In this document: positions 23,225-24,579 of the stretch, one piece after another
How positions within the stretch are numbered: position 1 is the stretch's first letter
How the letters are laid out: each line of letters begins with the position of its first letter
Source of the DNA: Opitutaceae bacterium
GTDB taxonomy: Bacteria > Verrucomicrobiota > Verrucomicrobiia > Opitutales > Opitutaceae
Direction of reading: 5' to 3'
Assembly: GCA_005786775.1 (NCBI GenBank)
Contig: SYDD01000049.1
Span: 1 to 24,579 of the forward strand
DNA length: 24,579 nucleotides
Program-made: the position numbers and the translations under genes
Notes under the pieces: generated by a model
Databases searched by the model: none
The model's input: only the letters and a program-made list of their open reading frames with translations
Told to the model about the DNA's origin: nothing

Positions 23225-23991
23225 TCCGCACCGGGTCGATACTGCTGCTGGCCGTACTGGGCACGGCGCCCCTGCCGGCCACGCCACCGGTGGTGGTCGC
23301 AGCGGCCTCGAATCTCGCGCCGGTGCTGGAGCCGCTGTCGGCCGACTTCCGCGCGTGGCGGCCCGGGGTGTCGTTGACGGTTACCCTAGGCGCCTCCGGC
23401 AGCCTGCACGCGCAGATCCGGCAGGGCGCCCCGTTCGACGTGCTGCTGGCGGCGGACACTGATTACCCGCGCGCGCTGGTCGCCGCGGGCGCCGCTGACG
23501 CCGCCACCCTCCGGGTGTTCGCGCGCGGGCGCCTCGTCTTCTGGAGCCTGCACGGCCCCCTCGCGGGGGACGATCTGCGCGCGGCGCTAGGGGGCCGTTC
23601 GTGGGCGACCCTCGCCCTCGCCCAGCCGCGCACCGCGCCCTATGGCCGGGCGGCCGAGGAGGTCCTCCGGGAACTGGGCTTTCTGCCCGCCGCGGGTACG
23701 CGTCTGGTGCTGGGGGAGACCGTCGCGCAGGCGGCGCAGTTCGTGGAGTCTGGCGCCGCCGAGGGCGGGTTCGTGGCGCTCGCGGCGGTGCTGTCCCCGC
23801 GCTTGGCGGGACGCGGTCATTGGCGCGAGGTCCCCGCCGGGTTGCACCCCGGGGTGACGCTGGACCACGCGGCGGTGCTGACCCGGCGCGGCGCAGCGCG
23901 GGCGGAGGCGCGCGCGTTCTTAGATTTCCTCGCCGGGGAGGAGGCGCGGGCCACTTTGCGTCGCTTCGGCTACGAAACACCCGCCCGGTAG
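23221..23991 (+). CDS. modA: Molybdate ABC transporter substrate-binding protein
   Basis: The protein has 256 residues. A signal peptide (about 1-20) is followed by VVVAAASNLAPVLEPLSADF and then LGASGSLHAQIRQGAPFDVLLAAD, the characteristic ligand-binding segments of ModA. In Gram-negative bacteria it binds molybdate or tungstate in the periplasm and hands it to ModB. The GTG start overlaps the CusF-type gene stop (23221-23224), so it is translationally coupled to the copper genes. It ends with TAG, the only other TAG stop I find among the genes here. The ModB gene follows after 84 bases. A role with another oxyanion is possible, as ModA-like proteins vary. Confidence 0.9.
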   Translation: MIRTGSILLLAVLGTAPLPATPPVVVAAASNLAPVLEPLSADFRAWRPGVSLTVTLGASGSLHAQIRQGAPFDVLLAADTDYPRALVAAGAADAATLRVFARGRLVFWSLHGPLAGDDLRAALGGRSWATLALAQPRTAPYGRAAEEVLRELGFLPAAGTRLVLGETVAQAAQFVESGAAEGGFVALAAVLSPRLAGRGHWREVPAGLHPGVTLDHAAVLTRRGAARAEARAFLDFLAGEEARATLRRFGYETPAR

Positions 23992-24075
23992 GCGCGCCGT
24001 CGCGTCTGCCCCAGAAGGAGCGGACGGGTGTTTGGGCGTTGAGCTGCGCGGGTTGGCCCGCGAGGCTCCCCCCGC

Positions 24076-24579
24076 TTGCCCGAAGCCGCCTCCAGTATCC
24101 TCGGGCTGCCGGCGCCGCTCTGGCAGTCCCTTTGGCTCACCCTGCGGCTGGCCGCGATCACGACCGTGGTTTTGGGCCTGATCGGATTACCGCTGGCGCA
24201 CTGGCTGAACATCACCCGCTGGCGAATCGCGCCCGCGCTAGAGACCCTAGTGGCGCTGCCAATCGTACTGCCGCCGACCGTGATCGGCTTCTACCTGCTG
24301 GTCGCCTTCTCACCGCTGCATCCGCCCGGCAGCTGGTGGCGTGACAGCACCGGCGCTCCGCTCGCGTTCTCCTTCACCGGCCTGGTTATCGCCTCGGTAA
24401 TTTACTCCCTGCCTTTCGCCGTGCAGCCGTTCCAGGCCGCGCTGCGCTCGGTGCCCCGGGACTTGCTGGATGCCGGGCAGGCGCTAGGGGCGGGCCCGAT
24501 CCGGGTGTTCCTGCGCCTGCACCTACCCTTGGCGCGGCGGGGAATCACAGCCGGGCTCACCCTCGGCTTCGCGCACACC
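24076..24579 (+). CDS. modB: Molybdate ABC transporter permease (partial, runs off the window)
   Basis: The first 168 codons are visible. Residues 13-35 (LWQSLWLTLRLAAITTVVLGL) form the first transmembrane helix. ETLVALPIVLPPTVIGFYLL is the classic ModB segment. SLPFAVQPFQAALRSVPRDLLDAGQALGA leads into the EAA loop, which contacts the ModC ATPase. The start is probably TTG 24076: an in-frame TGA at 24040-24042 lies 36 bases upstream, no ATG or GTG occurs between, and the next GTG is inside helix 1. In the 84-base gap after modA there is GAAGGAG (24014-24020) followed by a five-codon frame GTG-TTT-GGG-CGT-TGA (24028-24042), too far from 24076 to be its ribosome site. Confidence 0.88.
   Translation, partial: MPEAASSILGLPAPLWQSLWLTLRLAAITTVVLGLIGLPLAHWLNITRWRIAPALETLVALPIVLPPTVIGFYLLVAFSPLHPPGSWWRDSTGAPLAFSFTGLVIASVIYSLPFAVQPFQAALRSVPRDLLDAGQALGAGPIRVFLRLHLPLARRGITAGLTLGFAHT

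Noticed and set aside
21769..24002. Identical 13-mer AGGCGCGCCGTCG overlapping the stops of the SMP-30 gene (21769-21781) and modA (23990-24002)
   Set aside because: A few GC-only 13-mer repeats are expected by chance in a window of this size and composition. It has no further flanking similarity.
23992..24075. Molybdenum-cofactor riboswitch between modA and modB
   Set aside because: The 84-base gap is too short, lies inside the operon rather than upstream of it, and shows no matching paired architecture.

Overview
This is a high-GC bacterial window, roughly 70% GC by eye. It reads as ordinary chromosome from a verrucomicrobial lineage, most likely Opitutaceae-like. That placement is an inference. 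It rests on the long three-domain IspG, a DUF1080 (3-keto-disaccharide hydrolase type) secreted protein, a TMTC-like membrane protein with TPRs, the C-rich stretches without Shine-Dalgarno sequences before most start codons, and overall codon usage. I see no phage, IS, CRISPR, tRNA or rRNA.

Layout. Bases 2-61 look like the Pro-rich end of an upstream gene overlapping ispG (58-2106). A relatively AT-rich gap of about 350 bases with DnaA-box-like sites precedes dnaA (2459-3838) and is a candidate oriC or dnaA control region. A small uncharacterised protein (3917-4474) follows. On the minus strand lies vanZ-like, TMTC/TPR membrane protein, ligA (8791 down to 4497). Next on the plus strand is a long U32-family peptidase locus (8895-11453) broken by one in-frame TAG, then an adenylate-kinase-like protein with an extra C-terminal domain (11536-12741). 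A GtrA-like gene (minus) diverges from a Gfo/Idh/MocA oxidoreductase, whose stop overlaps the start of a heptose-kinase-like GHMP kinase. A sodium:solute symporter and a DUF1080 protein follow.

The right third holds a minus-strand PQQ dehydrogenase with an embedded haem c domain. Divergent from it are an HpcH/HpaI aldolase and an SMP-30 lactonase, together a plausible sugar oxidation, lactone hydrolysis and aldol cleavage set. Last comes a metal-handling run: an SCO1-like protein with a fused CusF-type domain, a stand-alone Cys-rich CusF-type protein, modA and the start of modB, which runs off the window.

Nothing here is clearly a new defence or mobile system. The most notable signals are the amber codon at a conserved site of the U32 gene, a recurring promoter-like pattern (TTG-box, exactly 16 bases, -10-like box) lying 6-10 bases before several start codons and so suggesting leaderless mRNAs, and several unusual domain combinations: AK plus an unknown domain, SCO with CusF, and a Cys-cluster CusF protein next to molybdate transport.
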